Positions 44,165-52,202 of a stretch of 64,000 bases of DNA are shown here, one piece after another. Position numbers and translations under genes: made by a program. The notes below the pieces were generated by a model. That model made no database searches. It was not told the origin of the DNA and was given only the letters and a program-made list of their open reading frames with translations. The first letter of the stretch is position 1; the number at the start of each line of letters is the position of its first letter. The DNA is from Streptomyces wuyuanensis (GTDB taxonomy: Bacteria; Actinomycetota; Actinomycetes; Streptomycetales; Streptomycetaceae). Where the stretch lies: positions 496,001 to 560,000 of the forward strand of contig NZ_FNHI01000001.1 in NCBI RefSeq assembly GCF_900103455.1. The letters run 5' to 3'.

Positions 44165-44665
44165 TCAGGCGGAACGGGCGTCACCGGCCCGCCGCAGTCC
44201 CGGTGCGCTGCCCGTCTGGCCGAGGGCGTCCCGGAAGCCCGACAGGCCCAGGAGCAGGGACCTGCTCGCGGCCGGTGTCATCGCGGCGATCACTTCGAGC
44301 AGTGACGCGTCCCGCCGGCTGCGCAGCTCCTGCAGATACGTCCGGCCGTGGCTGGTCAGATGCAGTTCCAGCTCGCGCCTGCTGACCTGGCTGGGCAGCC
44401 GCCGGACGAAGCCGAGCGCCTCGAGCCGGTCGCAGAGCCGGCTGACGGAGGGCGGGGCGGAGTCCAGCAGTTCGCCCAGGGTCCGGAGGTTGATCCCCTC
44501 GTCGCGGTCGAGGGTGTAGAGCACGCGGAGCTGCGACGCGGAGACCGGCGCGTACGGCACCTCACGGCCCCGGGTCCACAGGGCCTCGAGAAGCTCGATG
44601 AACTCGTGGCCGCCCGCCGGGTCCTCGCACCGCCGAGGCCGGGAAGCAGAGTGGTTCGCGTCCAT
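44165..44665 (-). CDS. MarR-family transcriptional regulator (twin 2)
   Basis: A 166-residue paralogue of the preceding gene: ASQLRVLYTLDRDEGINLRT, HTH LGELLDSAPPSVSRLCDRLE and wing VSRRELELHLTSHGRTYL. Both genes point the same way with a 276-base gap, so they arose by tandem duplication and diverged. The ATG at 44665 lies against GGAAGGT; a GTG four codons upstream may be used instead. No obvious target gene is adjacent except YihY. Confidence 0.9.
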   Translation of the reverse strand: MDANHSASRPRRCEDPAGGHEFIELLEALWTRGREVPYAPVSASQLRVLYTLDRDEGINLRTLGELLDSAPPSVSRLCDRLEALGFVRRLPSQVSRRELELHLTSHGRTYLQELRSRRDASLLEVIAAMTPAASRSLLLGLSGFRDALGQTGSAPGLRRAGDARSA

Positions 44666-44752
44666 ACCTTCCGACACCCCGAATCGGTCACCCTCATTTC
44701 GCGGGGTCGTGGTCCCGCCGCAGATCCAGAGGCAGAGGACGTCCCCGCCACC

Positions 44753-44763
44753 GCAACCATATC
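44753..44763 (-). promoter_or_regulatory. Shared motif GATATGGTTGC upstream of MarR twin 2
   Basis: This is the second copy of the motif, here preceded by an A-run (AAAAA) on the minus strand. It lies about 90 bases before the start of twin 2. Confidence 0.45.
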
Positions 44764-44953
44764 TTTTTACCGGCAACGGACACCGAGGGCCACGGCATAC
44801 CCGCGCGGTGACGGCGCGCGGGAGGGATGGCCGGGCGGGATGCGGGCAGATGTCCGACGGCCGCGGACCGTGCGGCGGCCCGGGCCGCTCGCCCCGGGAG
44901 GGCGGCCGGCCGGCGGACGCGCGGGCCGCACTTCCCTTCCGACAGGAGACGAC

Positions 44954-45850
44954 ATGCACGGTCACCGGACGCGCACGGGCCGGCCGCCCCGGCACGACGC
45001 CCCTCCCGGGGCGCTGCCCTCGCGGGACGACCTGCTCGCCGCCCTGCGCCGGACACCGGTGTCCGTCTGGAACGACGACGTCATGGACTGGGCCGCGGCA
45101 CTGACCTACTACGCCGTGCTGGCGCTGATACCCATGCTCCTCGTCACCGTGTCGCTCACCGGGCTCGCCGACGCCTCGCAGACCGGGGCCCTGATCGAGC
45201 GGGCCGCGGCACTCGTGCCCGCCCAGACCCGGCCGCTGCTGGAGGGGACGCTGCGGGAGCTGGCCGGGCGGCAGTCGCAGGCCCGGCTGATCGCGGTGAT
45301 CGGCTTCCTGGGCTCGCTCTGGTCCGCCTCCAGCTATCTGGCCGTCTTCCGCCGCGCCCTGCACGCCATGCACGGCCTGAAGGACCAGCGCTCGCCCTGG
45401 CGGACCGTGCCCCGCGTCGTCCTCACGGCGTGCGTCCTGCTGGCCGCCCTCGTCTCCAGCGCCCTGGTGCTCACCCTCAGCGGCGAGCTGGCCGCGGCCC
45501 TCGGCCGGGCACTGGGGGTCGACGGGGCGGCGGTCGTCACCTGGAACGTCGTCAAGTGGCCGCTGCTGCTCGGCCTTGCGGCCACCATGGTGCTCGTGCT
45601 CTTCCGCTCCGGACCGGAGCCCACCCGGGGGAAGCGGAGGCGTGCGCTCGGAGGCGCTCTCGCCGTCCTGCTCTGGCTGGCCGCCTCCGTCGCGTTCACG
45701 TCGTACGCCGCCCACGTCGGCACCTACGACCGGCTGTACGGGCCGCTCACCGGGTTCATCGTCTTCCTGGTCTGGCTCTGGGTCTCCAACCTCGCCCTGC
45801 TGACCGGCGCCCAGTTCGACGCCGAGCTCGTCAAGGCGCGGGCCGGGTGA
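44954..45850 (+). CDS. YihY/BrkB-family membrane protein
   Basis: A 298-residue inner-membrane protein of the YihY (formerly called ribonuclease BN) family. It has about six hydrophobic helices; the first follows DWAAALTYYAVLALIPMLLV, a family hallmark, and GFLGSLWSASSYLAVFRRAL and the C-terminal FIVFLVWLWVSNLALLTGAQ are also typical. The function is unknown; it is not a nuclease. The ATG follows ACAGGAG. Confidence 0.93.
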   Translation: MHGHRTRTGRPPRHDAPPGALPSRDDLLAALRRTPVSVWNDDVMDWAAALTYYAVLALIPMLLVTVSLTGLADASQTGALIERAAALVPAQTRPLLEGTLRELAGRQSQARLIAVIGFLGSLWSASSYLAVFRRALHAMHGLKDQRSPWRTVPRVVLTACVLLAALVSSALVLTLSGELAAALGRALGVDGAAVVTWNVVKWPLLLGLAATMVLVLFRSGPEPTRGKRRRALGGALAVLLWLAASVAFTSYAAHVGTYDRLYGPLTGFIVFLVWLWVSNLALLTGAQFDAELVKARAG

Positions 45851-45880
45851 GCGCGTTCGCCCGGGTCCGGACCGCCGGCC

Positions 45881-46549
45881 TCACACCCGGGCGCCGCCGG
45901 GATACGTGACGGGCGGGGCCTGCGCGGGCGGTACCGGTCCGTACGCCGGCGCCCGGAGGCCGCCGGGCGCGACGAAGTACTCGCCGTCGCGCGGCCGGTC
46001 GGCCCGCTGGCGCGGCCGCGGCGCGGGCTCCAGGTGCGGGATGTGCTTGGAGCAGTGCACGTACGCCTCCTCCACCGTGATGTGCACCCAGAACTCGGGC
46101 CTGCGCCCCGGTGCGGTGTCCACGGGCAGACCGGGACAGGCGCGCCGCTGGTCCTCGTCGGCCCGCAGCCGAGCCGCCCCGTTGACGTGCAGGCCTATGT
46201 GGTCGTCCGTGAAGTCGACGAAGAACAGGCCCACATGGGGGTTCTCGGTGATGTTCCCGGCGCTGGCGAGCACGCCGTTGCCGCGGTACTCGGGGTAGGT
46301 GACCGTGCGGTCGTCGAGCACGGTGACGAAGCCGGGCGGGCCGGCCCGGAAGGTGATGTCGCAGGCCCCGCCGGCGTCGGCCGTCGACAGGAACATCATC
46401 GTCTGCCGGGCGATGAAGTCCGCCATCTGCCCGGTGAGCTGCGGCTGCACCTGACGGTCGTAGAAGTCGCCTGCCTGGTCGGCGGTGCCGAGGAGTTGCT
46501 GGAGACGGCGTTCGCCGACGGAGCCGGAGGACTCGTGGGTGTCGTTCAC
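45881..46549 (-). CDS. Pyridoxamine 5'-phosphate oxidase-family FMN-binding protein
   Basis: A 222-residue flavin split-barrel protein: MADFIARQTMMFLSTADAGG, FVTVLDDRTVTYPEYRGNGV, NITENPHVGLFFVDF and VHITVEEAYVHCSKHIPHL, the last being the usual family block before the C-terminus. Family members reduce or oxidise small substrates, or bind F420 or haem; the substrate here is unknown. The GTG at 46549 was chosen because the frame upstream is unlike protein. Confidence 0.88.
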   Translation of the reverse strand: MNDTHESSGSVGERRLQQLLGTADQAGDFYDRQVQPQLTGQMADFIARQTMMFLSTADAGGACDITFRAGPPGFVTVLDDRTVTYPEYRGNGVLASAGNITENPHVGLFFVDFTDDHIGLHVNGAARLRADEDQRRACPGLPVDTAPGRRPEFWVHITVEEAYVHCSKHIPHLEPAPRPRQRADRPRDGEYFVAPGGLRAPAYGPVPPAQAPPVTYPGGARV

Positions 46550-46747
46550 GAAGGGCTCAGTCTTCCTGTGGGACGTCCGTTCGGGGGGTGGGCCCCGGCA
46601 CTCTAACGCCGCCGTGAACACGGTGTCGTCGGCCGTACGGACATACGGGCGAGCTTGTGGTGTCGTGCGAGGGACGCCTGAAATGCCGTGCATGAGGTGG
46701 TGAATTCGGGGCACATGGTGAGCACATCGGAAGAAGGAGTGGACGCT

Positions 46748-47059
46748 GTGTTGATGCCGGACCCCAAGGCGCTTCGGAGCCTCCTGGCGCGTTACGCGGA
46801 CCTGCGCATTGCCGCACCGACGAACGACGGGAACCGTCGTGCTCTGGACGACGTGACCTACACGCTCTGCGTGATGACGGCCACGAGCACCATCGAGGAC
46901 GCGCTCGAACGGGCCGACGCGATGCTGGCGGGAGCGGCGAAGGCGACCGCGACCGCTGCCACGGTGCCACCGCCGGCCACCGGCACGCCGGCGATCTCCG
47001 CACCGTCGCACGAGTCCGCTCCGCCCCGGGACGACAGCGGCGTCACCCTGGTCGCCTGA
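46748..47059 (+). CDS. DUF5133 domain protein
   Basis: A 103-residue protein beginning VLMPDPKALRSLLARYADLR, the DUF5133 pattern, then DDVTYTLCVMTATSTIEDAL and a proline-rich tail. Members are small Streptomyces proteins of unknown function. The GTG at 46748 lies seven bases after AAGGAG, which decides the start over the ATG two codons later. Confidence 0.82.
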   Translation: MLMPDPKALRSLLARYADLRIAAPTNDGNRRALDDVTYTLCVMTATSTIEDALERADAMLAGAAKATATAATVPPPATGTPAISAPSHESAPPRDDSGVTLVA

Positions 47060-47077
47060 CCTCCGCCGCGAGCGGCT

Positions 47078-47120
47078 CCGCCCCGGGGCGAACGGCATCG
47101 GACCGTATCCCCCGGGGCGG
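47078..47120. terminator. Hairpin between convergent DUF5133 and TerD genes
   Basis: CCGCCCCGGGG and its exact complement CCCCGGGGCGG form an 11-base stem around a 21-base loop, between two convergent stop codons. Confidence 0.5.
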
Positions 47121-47222
47121 CTCTCTGCCGTGCCGGCTCTTCCCCGCCGTGCGGGCAGTGCCTCCGCCGGCGCCGGGTGCCCCGAGTCCTCCGGCGCCGG
47201 CCGTCCGGACGGGAGAGGCGCG

Positions 47223-47798
47223 TCAGACCGCCACGCCGAAGTCGGAGACGATGCCGGTCAGCCCCGAGGCGTAACCCTGGCCCACGGCGCGGAACTTCCA
47301 CTCGTCGCCGTTGCGGTACAGCTCCCCGAACACCATGGCGGTCTCGGTGGAGGCGTCCTCGGAGAGGTCGTAGCGCGCCAGTTCGGCCCCGCCGGACTGG
47401 TTGACGACGCGGATGAACGCGTTGCGGACCTGGCCGAAGCTCTGGCTGCGGGCCTCGGCGTCGTGGATGGACACCGGGAAGACGATCCTGGTGACGTCGG
47501 CGGGCACCGCGGCGAGGTCCACCTTGATCTGCTCGTCGTCGCCCTCGCCCTCGCCGGTGAGGTTGTCGCCGGTGTGCTGGACGGAGCCGTCGGGGCTGGT
47601 GAGGTTGTTGTAGAAGACGAAGTGCCCGTTCGAGCCGACCTTGCCGGAGTCGTCCAGGAGCAGCGCACTCGCGTCGAGGTCGAAGTCCGTGCCGGTGGTC
47701 GTGCGGACGTCCCAGCCGAGGCCGACGAGGACCGCGCTCAGTCCCGGGGCCTCCTTGCTCAGTGACACATTGCCGCCCTTGGCGAGGCTCACGCCCAT
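47223..47798 (-). CDS. terD: TerD-family tellurium resistance/stress protein
   Basis: A 191-residue calcium-binding TerD-type protein with the start [20 protein letters not shown], core [20 protein letters not shown] and VHYNN-like [14 protein letters not shown], then [16 protein letters not shown]. All conserved acidic metal sites of the family appear present. GAGGAG precedes the ATG by eight bases. A BlaI-type operator lies about 69 bases upstream, in the divergent spacer with the blaI-like gene, so it may belong to that regulon. Confidence 0.94.
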   Translation of the reverse strand: MGVSLAKGGNVSLSKEAPGLSAVLVGLGWDVRTTTGTDFDLDASALLLDDSGKVGSNGHFVFYNNLTSPDGSVQHTGDNLTGEGEGDDEQIKVDLAAVPADVTRIVFPVSIHDAEARSQSFGQVRNAFIRVVNQSGGAELARYDLSEDASTETAMVFGELYRNGDEWKFRAVGQGYASGLTGIVSDFGVAV

Positions 47799-47819
47799 AC
47801 CGGTTCTCCTCAGGTGTGT

Positions 47820-47843
47820 GCCCGGGCACCGCGGTGCCCGGGC
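47820..47843. repeat. 24-bp perfect palindrome in the terD/blaI spacer
   Basis: The sequence GCCCGGGCACCG followed by its exact complement forms a 24-base palindrome without a loop, 22 bases upstream of the terD start codon. It may be a cruciform-forming operator or a structured leader element. Confidence 0.6.
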
Positions 47844-47866
47844 AGCGGAACTGCGGTCGCTGGAAA

Positions 47867-47882
47867 TCTACAGCAGTGTAGA
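47867..47882. promoter_or_regulatory. BlaI-type operator in the terD/blaI spacer
   Basis: TCTACA-GCAG-TGTAGA is a 16-base palindrome with the TACA-N4-TGTA core of BlaI/MecI/CopY sites. A copy with the same arms and different centre is found at 50575-50590. Confidence 0.8.
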
Positions 47883-47971
47883 AGTTGCCCGCCCGGGTGA
47901 CGCGCCACGACTCGCCGTGAATCAGTACGATGGGGCCGCGAAGACGCGGACGACGCCGGAAGGAGACGGAG

Positions 47972-48382
47972 TTGGGCAACCGGGAAACTGCCGGCTCGCT
48001 CCCGGCGGGCGGCGGGCGGCGGCGCGGACAGGGCGAGCTCGAGGCGCAGGTGCTGGCCGTGCTGAGGACGGCGCCGGGACCCGTGACGGCCGCCTGGGTG
48101 CAGGAGCGCCTGCCCGGGGAACTCGCGTACACCACCGTCATGACCATCCTGTCCCGGCTCCAGGCCAAGAACGCCGTCGCCAGGCAGCGGGAGGGCCGGT
48201 CGTTCGCCTGGGAGGCGACCGCCGACCAGGCGGGGCTCGCCGCCCTGCGCATGCGCCGCGTCCTCGACGGCGAACGGGACCGGGAGGCGGTGCTCACCAG
48301 CTTCGTCACCTCCCTGTCCCCCGAGGACGAGCAGGTGCTGCGCGACCTGCTCGGCCACACGGACGACGATCCCGAGGAGTGA
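47972..48382 (+). CDS. BlaI/MecI-family transcriptional repressor
   Basis: A 136-residue winged-helix repressor: GELEAQVLAVLRTAPGPVTA, VQERLPGELAYTTVMTILSR and NAVARQREGRSFAWEATADQ. BlaI proteins bind TACA-N4-TGTA palindromes and are cleaved or released by a partner membrane protease. The TTG at 47972 follows AAGGAG at six bases. Next is an M56 metalloprotease gene, the usual partner, starting four bases after the stop. Confidence 0.93.
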   Translation: MGNRETAGSLPAGGGRRRGQGELEAQVLAVLRTAPGPVTAAWVQERLPGELAYTTVMTILSRLQAKNAVARQREGRSFAWEATADQAGLAALRMRRVLDGERDREAVLTSFVTSLSPEDEQVLRDLLGHTDDDPEE

Positions 48383-48386
48383 CCGG

Positions 48387-49325
48387 GTGGGCGTCTTCGT
48401 CTTCCTGCCGCTGGTGCTGCCCTTGACGGCATGGCCGATCGCGCGCCTGGCCGAGCAGCATCTGCACCCGCGTACGGCCACCCGCCTCCTGGCCGGGGTC
48501 GGTGCCCTGATGGCCCTGTGCAGCACCCTCTGCCTCGCGCTCATCATGGTCGTGGGAACCGCTCAACTGCCGGGCAATCCGCTGCCGGACACCTGGTCCG
48601 ACCCCGAGGTGCGCGAGGCGGTCCCGTACGACGAGGTCGTCGGCAAGGCGGCCATCCCCGCGCTGGTCGCCGTGGCGGTGGCCGCGGTCCACACGGCGTG
48701 GCGGCAGCGCCGCGTCCGGCGCCGGGCGGAACGCGCCCTGGAGGGACTGCCGCCGTCCCCCGTCGCCGTACTGCCCGACGACGCGCCGTACGCCTACGCC
48801 CTGCCCGGCCGCTCGGGGGCGGCCCGGGGCAGGATCGTGGTGTCCACCGGCATGCTCGCCCGCCTCGACTCCCGGGAGCGCCGCGCGCTCTTCGCGCACG
48901 AACGCGCGCATCTGACCGCGCGGCACCACCGCCACCTCCTCGCGGCCCGGCTGGCCGCCCGCGCCAATCCGTTCCTGCGGCCCCTGCAGACCGCCGTCGC
49001 CTACTGCGCGGAGCGCTGGGCGGACGAGGAAGCCGCCGGGGAGATCGGCAACCGGCGCGTGATGGCCCGCGCGGTCGGCAAGGCGGCCATGGTCTCCCGG
49101 GGCGCCCCCTTCCCGGTGCAGGCCGGATTCGCGACGGGGCCGGTGCCGCGCCGCGTCGCCGCCCTGCTGGGGCCGGTGCCGCCCGCCCGGACCTGGCCGC
49201 CCGCCTTCACCGCGGCCGGCGTCGCGCTCTGGACGGCCGCGGCGGGGACGGCGGTGTCCGCGCTGTCGTCGGCGAATTCGGCCGTGGCGCTGTTCCTGGT
49301 CCTGAGGGCGGCGACGCCGCTGTAG
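48387..49325 (+). CDS. M56-family membrane metalloprotease (BlaR1-like)
   Basis: A 312-residue membrane zinc peptidase. It has hydrophobic helices near residues 2-25, 33-55 and 90-105, the HExxH motif in LFAHERAHLTARHH (about residue 170), and the downstream acid in CAERWADEEAA. C-terminal helices follow. It lacks the penicillin-binding sensor domain of true BlaR1, so the signal is unlikely to be a beta-lactam. It presumably inactivates the co-transcribed BlaI-type repressor. Confidence 0.92.
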   Translation: MGVFVFLPLVLPLTAWPIARLAEQHLHPRTATRLLAGVGALMALCSTLCLALIMVVGTAQLPGNPLPDTWSDPEVREAVPYDEVVGKAAIPALVAVAVAAVHTAWRQRRVRRRAERALEGLPPSPVAVLPDDAPYAYALPGRSGAARGRIVVSTGMLARLDSRERRALFAHERAHLTARHHRHLLAARLAARANPFLRPLQTAVAYCAERWADEEAAGEIGNRRVMARAVGKAAMVSRGAPFPVQAGFATGPVPRRVAALLGPVPPARTWPPAFTAAGVALWTAAAGTAVSALSSANSAVALFLVLRAATPL

Positions 49326-49453
49326 GGAGGACGGTGCGGCCGGCCGGCGGTACGGCGGATCACCGCGCCCGAGGCCGGGCGGTGTGCGGGGGTACGGCCC
49401 GTGCCTGCCGTTCCGCCTCTGCCGCCCGTCGGCCGCAGCGGCCGGCGCCCCCG

Positions 49454-50446
49454 TCAGTCCTCGCCCTCGCTCTCGTCCTCCTCCTCGAAGGCGTCGCCGA
49501 TCTCGTCCACGATCTCCGCGCCGACGATGCCCGCACCCACTCCGACGGCCAGTCCGGCCGCACCGGCGGCCACGGCGGGACCCGTACCGTGCCCGTGGTG
49601 GTGGCCGTCATGGCCGGCCCCGGGGAAGAGGCCGTGGGAGTGGCTGCCGTGCGAACCGTGCGCGGCGGGGGAGGAGCGGTGCTCCAGCAGGTAGTGCAGC
49701 CAGGTGCCGACCTTGGCGTTCCAGTCCGTGTCGCCGGCCTCCTCGTGCGCGACGGTGAAGCGGGTGAGTGCGTCGTGGCCGCCCCCGAACGGGCTTCCGC
49801 GCCTGTCCGCCTCCAGGACCACGTCCATACCGCCGGGTCCGGCGAGGAAGGTCACCTCGACCTCGTCGACCGCGTGGGCGTACCGCGGGGGCGGGCCGAG
49901 CTCGATCTCCTGGTGGAAGGGCAGTCGCCCGCCCGTGCCGCCGATGCGCCCGTACTCGATGTCGGCTGACCGGAAACCGAAGCCGAGCTGCCCGAACGCC
50001 TCCAGGATCGCTTCCTGCACCGGGAGCGGCCGCACGGCCAGCAGGTCCAGATCGCCCTTGTCCCGGGCCCCGGCCACGCCGAGCTCCGTGCGCACGCCCA
50101 GCACGACGCCGAGCGCCTGCCCGTGCAACTCGGTCACCGGCGTCTCCCAGGGCACGGTCACCGCGAAGGGCACGACATGCCGTACGCCCCGGTCGAGCCG
50201 GAAGCCGCCGCCCACCGTGCACCGCTCGAAGACCACGTCTCCCTCGTGCTCCCCGTCGTCGGTCTCCACCTCGACGCGGGCGACGAACTCCAGGGTGATG
50301 TGCTCGATGTCGAAAGCGGCGTCCCCGCCCTCGACGCGGACCTCGCCGGTGAGGCTGCCGCCGGGCGGGACGGCTCCGGGGGCGAGGACCGTGTCCACGG
50401 CCGGGCCTCCGACGCCGATCGGGCCGAGCAGTCGTCTGAACACCAT
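49454..50446 (-). CDS. spo0M: Spo0M-family sporulation-control protein
   Basis: A 330-residue arrestin-like protein: MVFRRLLGPIGVGGPAVDTV, VPPGGSLTGEVRVEGGDAAF, then EIELGPPPRYAHAVDEVEV. These blocks are typical of Spo0M. The C-terminus has a histidine-rich stretch and a glycine/alanine helix before an acidic tail. The ATG at 50446 has AAGGAG. A perfect BlaI-type palindrome lies about 130 bases upstream, linking it to the regulator at 47972. Family members influence sporulation; the mechanism is unclear. Confidence 0.93.
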   Translation of the reverse strand: MVFRRLLGPIGVGGPAVDTVLAPGAVPPGGSLTGEVRVEGGDAAFDIEHITLEFVARVEVETDDGEHEGDVVFERCTVGGGFRLDRGVRHVVPFAVTVPWETPVTELHGQALGVVLGVRTELGVAGARDKGDLDLLAVRPLPVQEAILEAFGQLGFGFRSADIEYGRIGGTGGRLPFHQEIELGPPPRYAHAVDEVEVTFLAGPGGMDVVLEADRRGSPFGGGHDALTRFTVAHEEAGDTDWNAKVGTWLHYLLEHRSSPAAHGSHGSHSHGLFPGAGHDGHHHGHGTGPAVAAGAAGLAVGVGAGIVGAEIVDEIGDAFEEEDESEGED

Positions 50447-50867
50447 CGTGGCGTTCACTCCTTCATGTACGCGTGGGTTCTGCGGAAAGCGGCGGCGCCG
50501 CGCGGGCGGGCGCCCCGGGCGCCCGGGAGCACCGATCTCCGTCCTCGGGAACATCCCGGACCGCCCTGGCGTTATCTACACGCATGTAGAAGCATAGGAG
50601 TGGAGCCTCCGCCGCGAACCGCGCGCACGGGCGGGGATTCCGGAACGGCCGAAAAGGCCCCACGGATGGCCAGTGCAAAGGGAATGGCCAGGCGCTTTAC
50701 CCATCCTTTACCATGGTTCGGCGGACACTGTCCCGACCATGACCCCCACAGGGCCGACCCCGGTCCGCCGAGCCACGAAGGAGAAGCAGACCCGCAATGG
50801 GTGAACCTCCCAGTCCCAGCCGTGCCCCGTCCCGCCCGCCGTTCTCCGAGGGCCGGGAGGTGGCACG
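50447..50867. other. Divergent region, Spo0M / CBS protein genes
   Basis: This 421-base gap holds a BlaI-type operator (50575-50590), an AT-richer stretch at about 50690-50715 that may contain the rightward promoter, and a possible 24-codon leader ORF (50797-50871). Nothing else is supported. Confidence 0.6.
50575..50590. promoter_or_regulatory. BlaI-type operator upstream of Spo0M gene
   Basis: TCTACA-CGCA-TGTAGA is a palindrome with the same arms as the site at 47867-47882. It lies 129 bases upstream of the Spo0M start. Two such 16-base sites in 3 kb are unlikely by chance. Confidence 0.8.
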
Positions 50868-50871
50868 GTGA
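50797..50871 (+). CDS. Possible 24-aa leader peptide upstream of the CBS gene pair
   Basis: An ATG at 50797 follows GAAGGAG and reads MGEPPSPSRAPSRPPFSEGR, then four more residues, with the stop overlapping the GTG of the next gene. The layout suggests translational coupling, but the composition is low-complexity and the ORF may be chance. Confidence 0.35.
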   Translation: MGEPPSPSRAPSRPPFSEGREVAR

Positions 50872-52202
50872 CCGAAGTGCTCCTGCTGCTCGTCGCCCTG
50901 GCGCTCACCCTCGCCTGCGCCGTCTTCGTCGCGGCCGAGTTCTCCCTCACCACCGTCGAACGCGGTGAGCTGGAGCGCGCGGCCCGGGCCGGCGACCGGG
51001 GCGCCGAGAGCGCCCTCAAGGCCGTGAAGCGCCTGACCCTCCAGCTGTCCGGTGCCCAGCTGGGCATCACCGTGACCTCGCTGGTGATCGGCATGCTCGC
51101 CGAGCCGTCCGTCTCCGCCCTGCTGCGCGGCCCGCTCGAGGCGGCGGGGCTGCCGCCGGGCGTCGTCCCGACCGTGTCGACGCTCCTCGGCGTCGCGATC
51201 TCGACCGTCGTCCTGATGGTGGTCGGCGAGCTCGTGCCCAAGAACTGGGCGATCTCCCGCCCGCTCGCCGTGGCCAGGGTCGTGGCCGGGCCGCAGCGCG
51301 GCTTCACCGCCGCCTTCGGACCGCTGATCCACCATCTGAACAACACCGCGAACAAGCTGGTGCGCCGCTTCGGGCTGGAACCCGCCGAGGAGCTGGCGTC
51401 GGCCCGTACCCCCGAGGAACTGATCGCGCTCGCGCGGCACTCGGCCCGCGAAGGCGCCATCGAGGCGGACTCGGCCGAGCTGTTCGTCCGCACCCTGCAC
51501 CTGGGCGAGCTGACCGCGGAGAACGTCATGACGCCCCGCGTCGACGTCCGCGCCCTCGAAGTGCACACCACGGCGGCCGACGCGGCCAATCTCACCCTCG
51601 CCACCGGTCTGTCCCGCTTCCCGGTCTACCGGGACAGCCTCGACGAGGTCATCGGCACCGTGCACATCCGTGACGTCCTCGCCCTGGACGAGGACAAGCG
51701 GCCGCTCACGCCGATAGCCGACCTGGCCACCGCGCCCCTCCTGGTGCCGCACTCCCTGCCCGTGGACAAGCTCCTCGGCAGGCTGCGCAGGGCCCGCACC
51801 ATGGCCGTGATCATCGACGAGTACGGCGGCACCGCGGGTGTCGCCACCGTCGAGGACATCGTGGAGGAGGTCGTCGGAGAGGTCCGGGACGAGCACGACC
51901 CCCATGAGACGCCCGACCTGGCGCCCGCCGAGCCGGCGCTCGACGGCCGCCCCGTGTGGGACGCCGACGGCAGTGTCCGTATCGACCAGCTCCGGGAGAT
52001 CGGCTTCACCGCGCCCGACGGCCCCTACGAGACCCTGGCCGGACTGGTCGCCACCCGCCTGGAACGCATCCCGACCACCGCCGACCGCCTCGACGTCGAC
52101 GGCTGGCAGCTCGCCGTGCTCCACACCGAGCACCACCGCGCCGACCGCGTCCGCATCACCGCCCCCGCCGCCGCGGCGGAGAGCGCGGAGGAGATCCGAT
52201 GA
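50868..52202 (+). CDS. CNNM/CorC-like CBS-domain membrane protein (hemolysin family) 1
   Basis: A 444-residue protein with an N-terminal DUF21 transmembrane domain (FVAAEFSLTTVERGELERAA, then three further helices and VGELVPKNWAISRP), tandem CBS domains (ENVMTPRVDVRALEVHTTAA; FPVYRDSLDEVIGTVHIRDV; IIDEYGGTAGVATVEDIVEE) and a C-terminal CorC-HlyC domain. The family is linked to magnesium and divalent-cation efflux; the old 'hemolysin' label is misleading. It overlaps the next paralogue by four bases. Confidence 0.93.
   Translation: MTEVLLLLVALALTLACAVFVAAEFSLTTVERGELERAARAGDRGAESALKAVKRLTLQLSGAQLGITVTSLVIGMLAEPSVSALLRGPLEAAGLPPGVVPTVSTLLGVAISTVVLMVVGELVPKNWAISRPLAVARVVAGPQRGFTAAFGPLIHHLNNTANKLVRRFGLEPAEELASARTPEELIALARHSAREGAIEADSAELFVRTLHLGELTAENVMTPRVDVRALEVHTTAADAANLTLATGLSRFPVYRDSLDEVIGTVHIRDVLALDEDKRPLTPIADLATAPLLVPHSLPVDKLLGRLRRARTMAVIIDEYGGTAGVATVEDIVEEVVGEVRDEHDPHETPDLAPAEPALDGRPVWDADGSVRIDQLREIGFTAPDGPYETLAGLVATRLERIPTTADRLDVDGWQLAVLHTEHHRADRVRITAPAAAAESAEEIR

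Noticed and set aside
45881..47098. Longer version of the FMN-binding protein starting near 47098
   Set aside because: The extra N-terminal part is arginine-rich, unlike the family, and overlaps the DUF5133 gene on the other strand.
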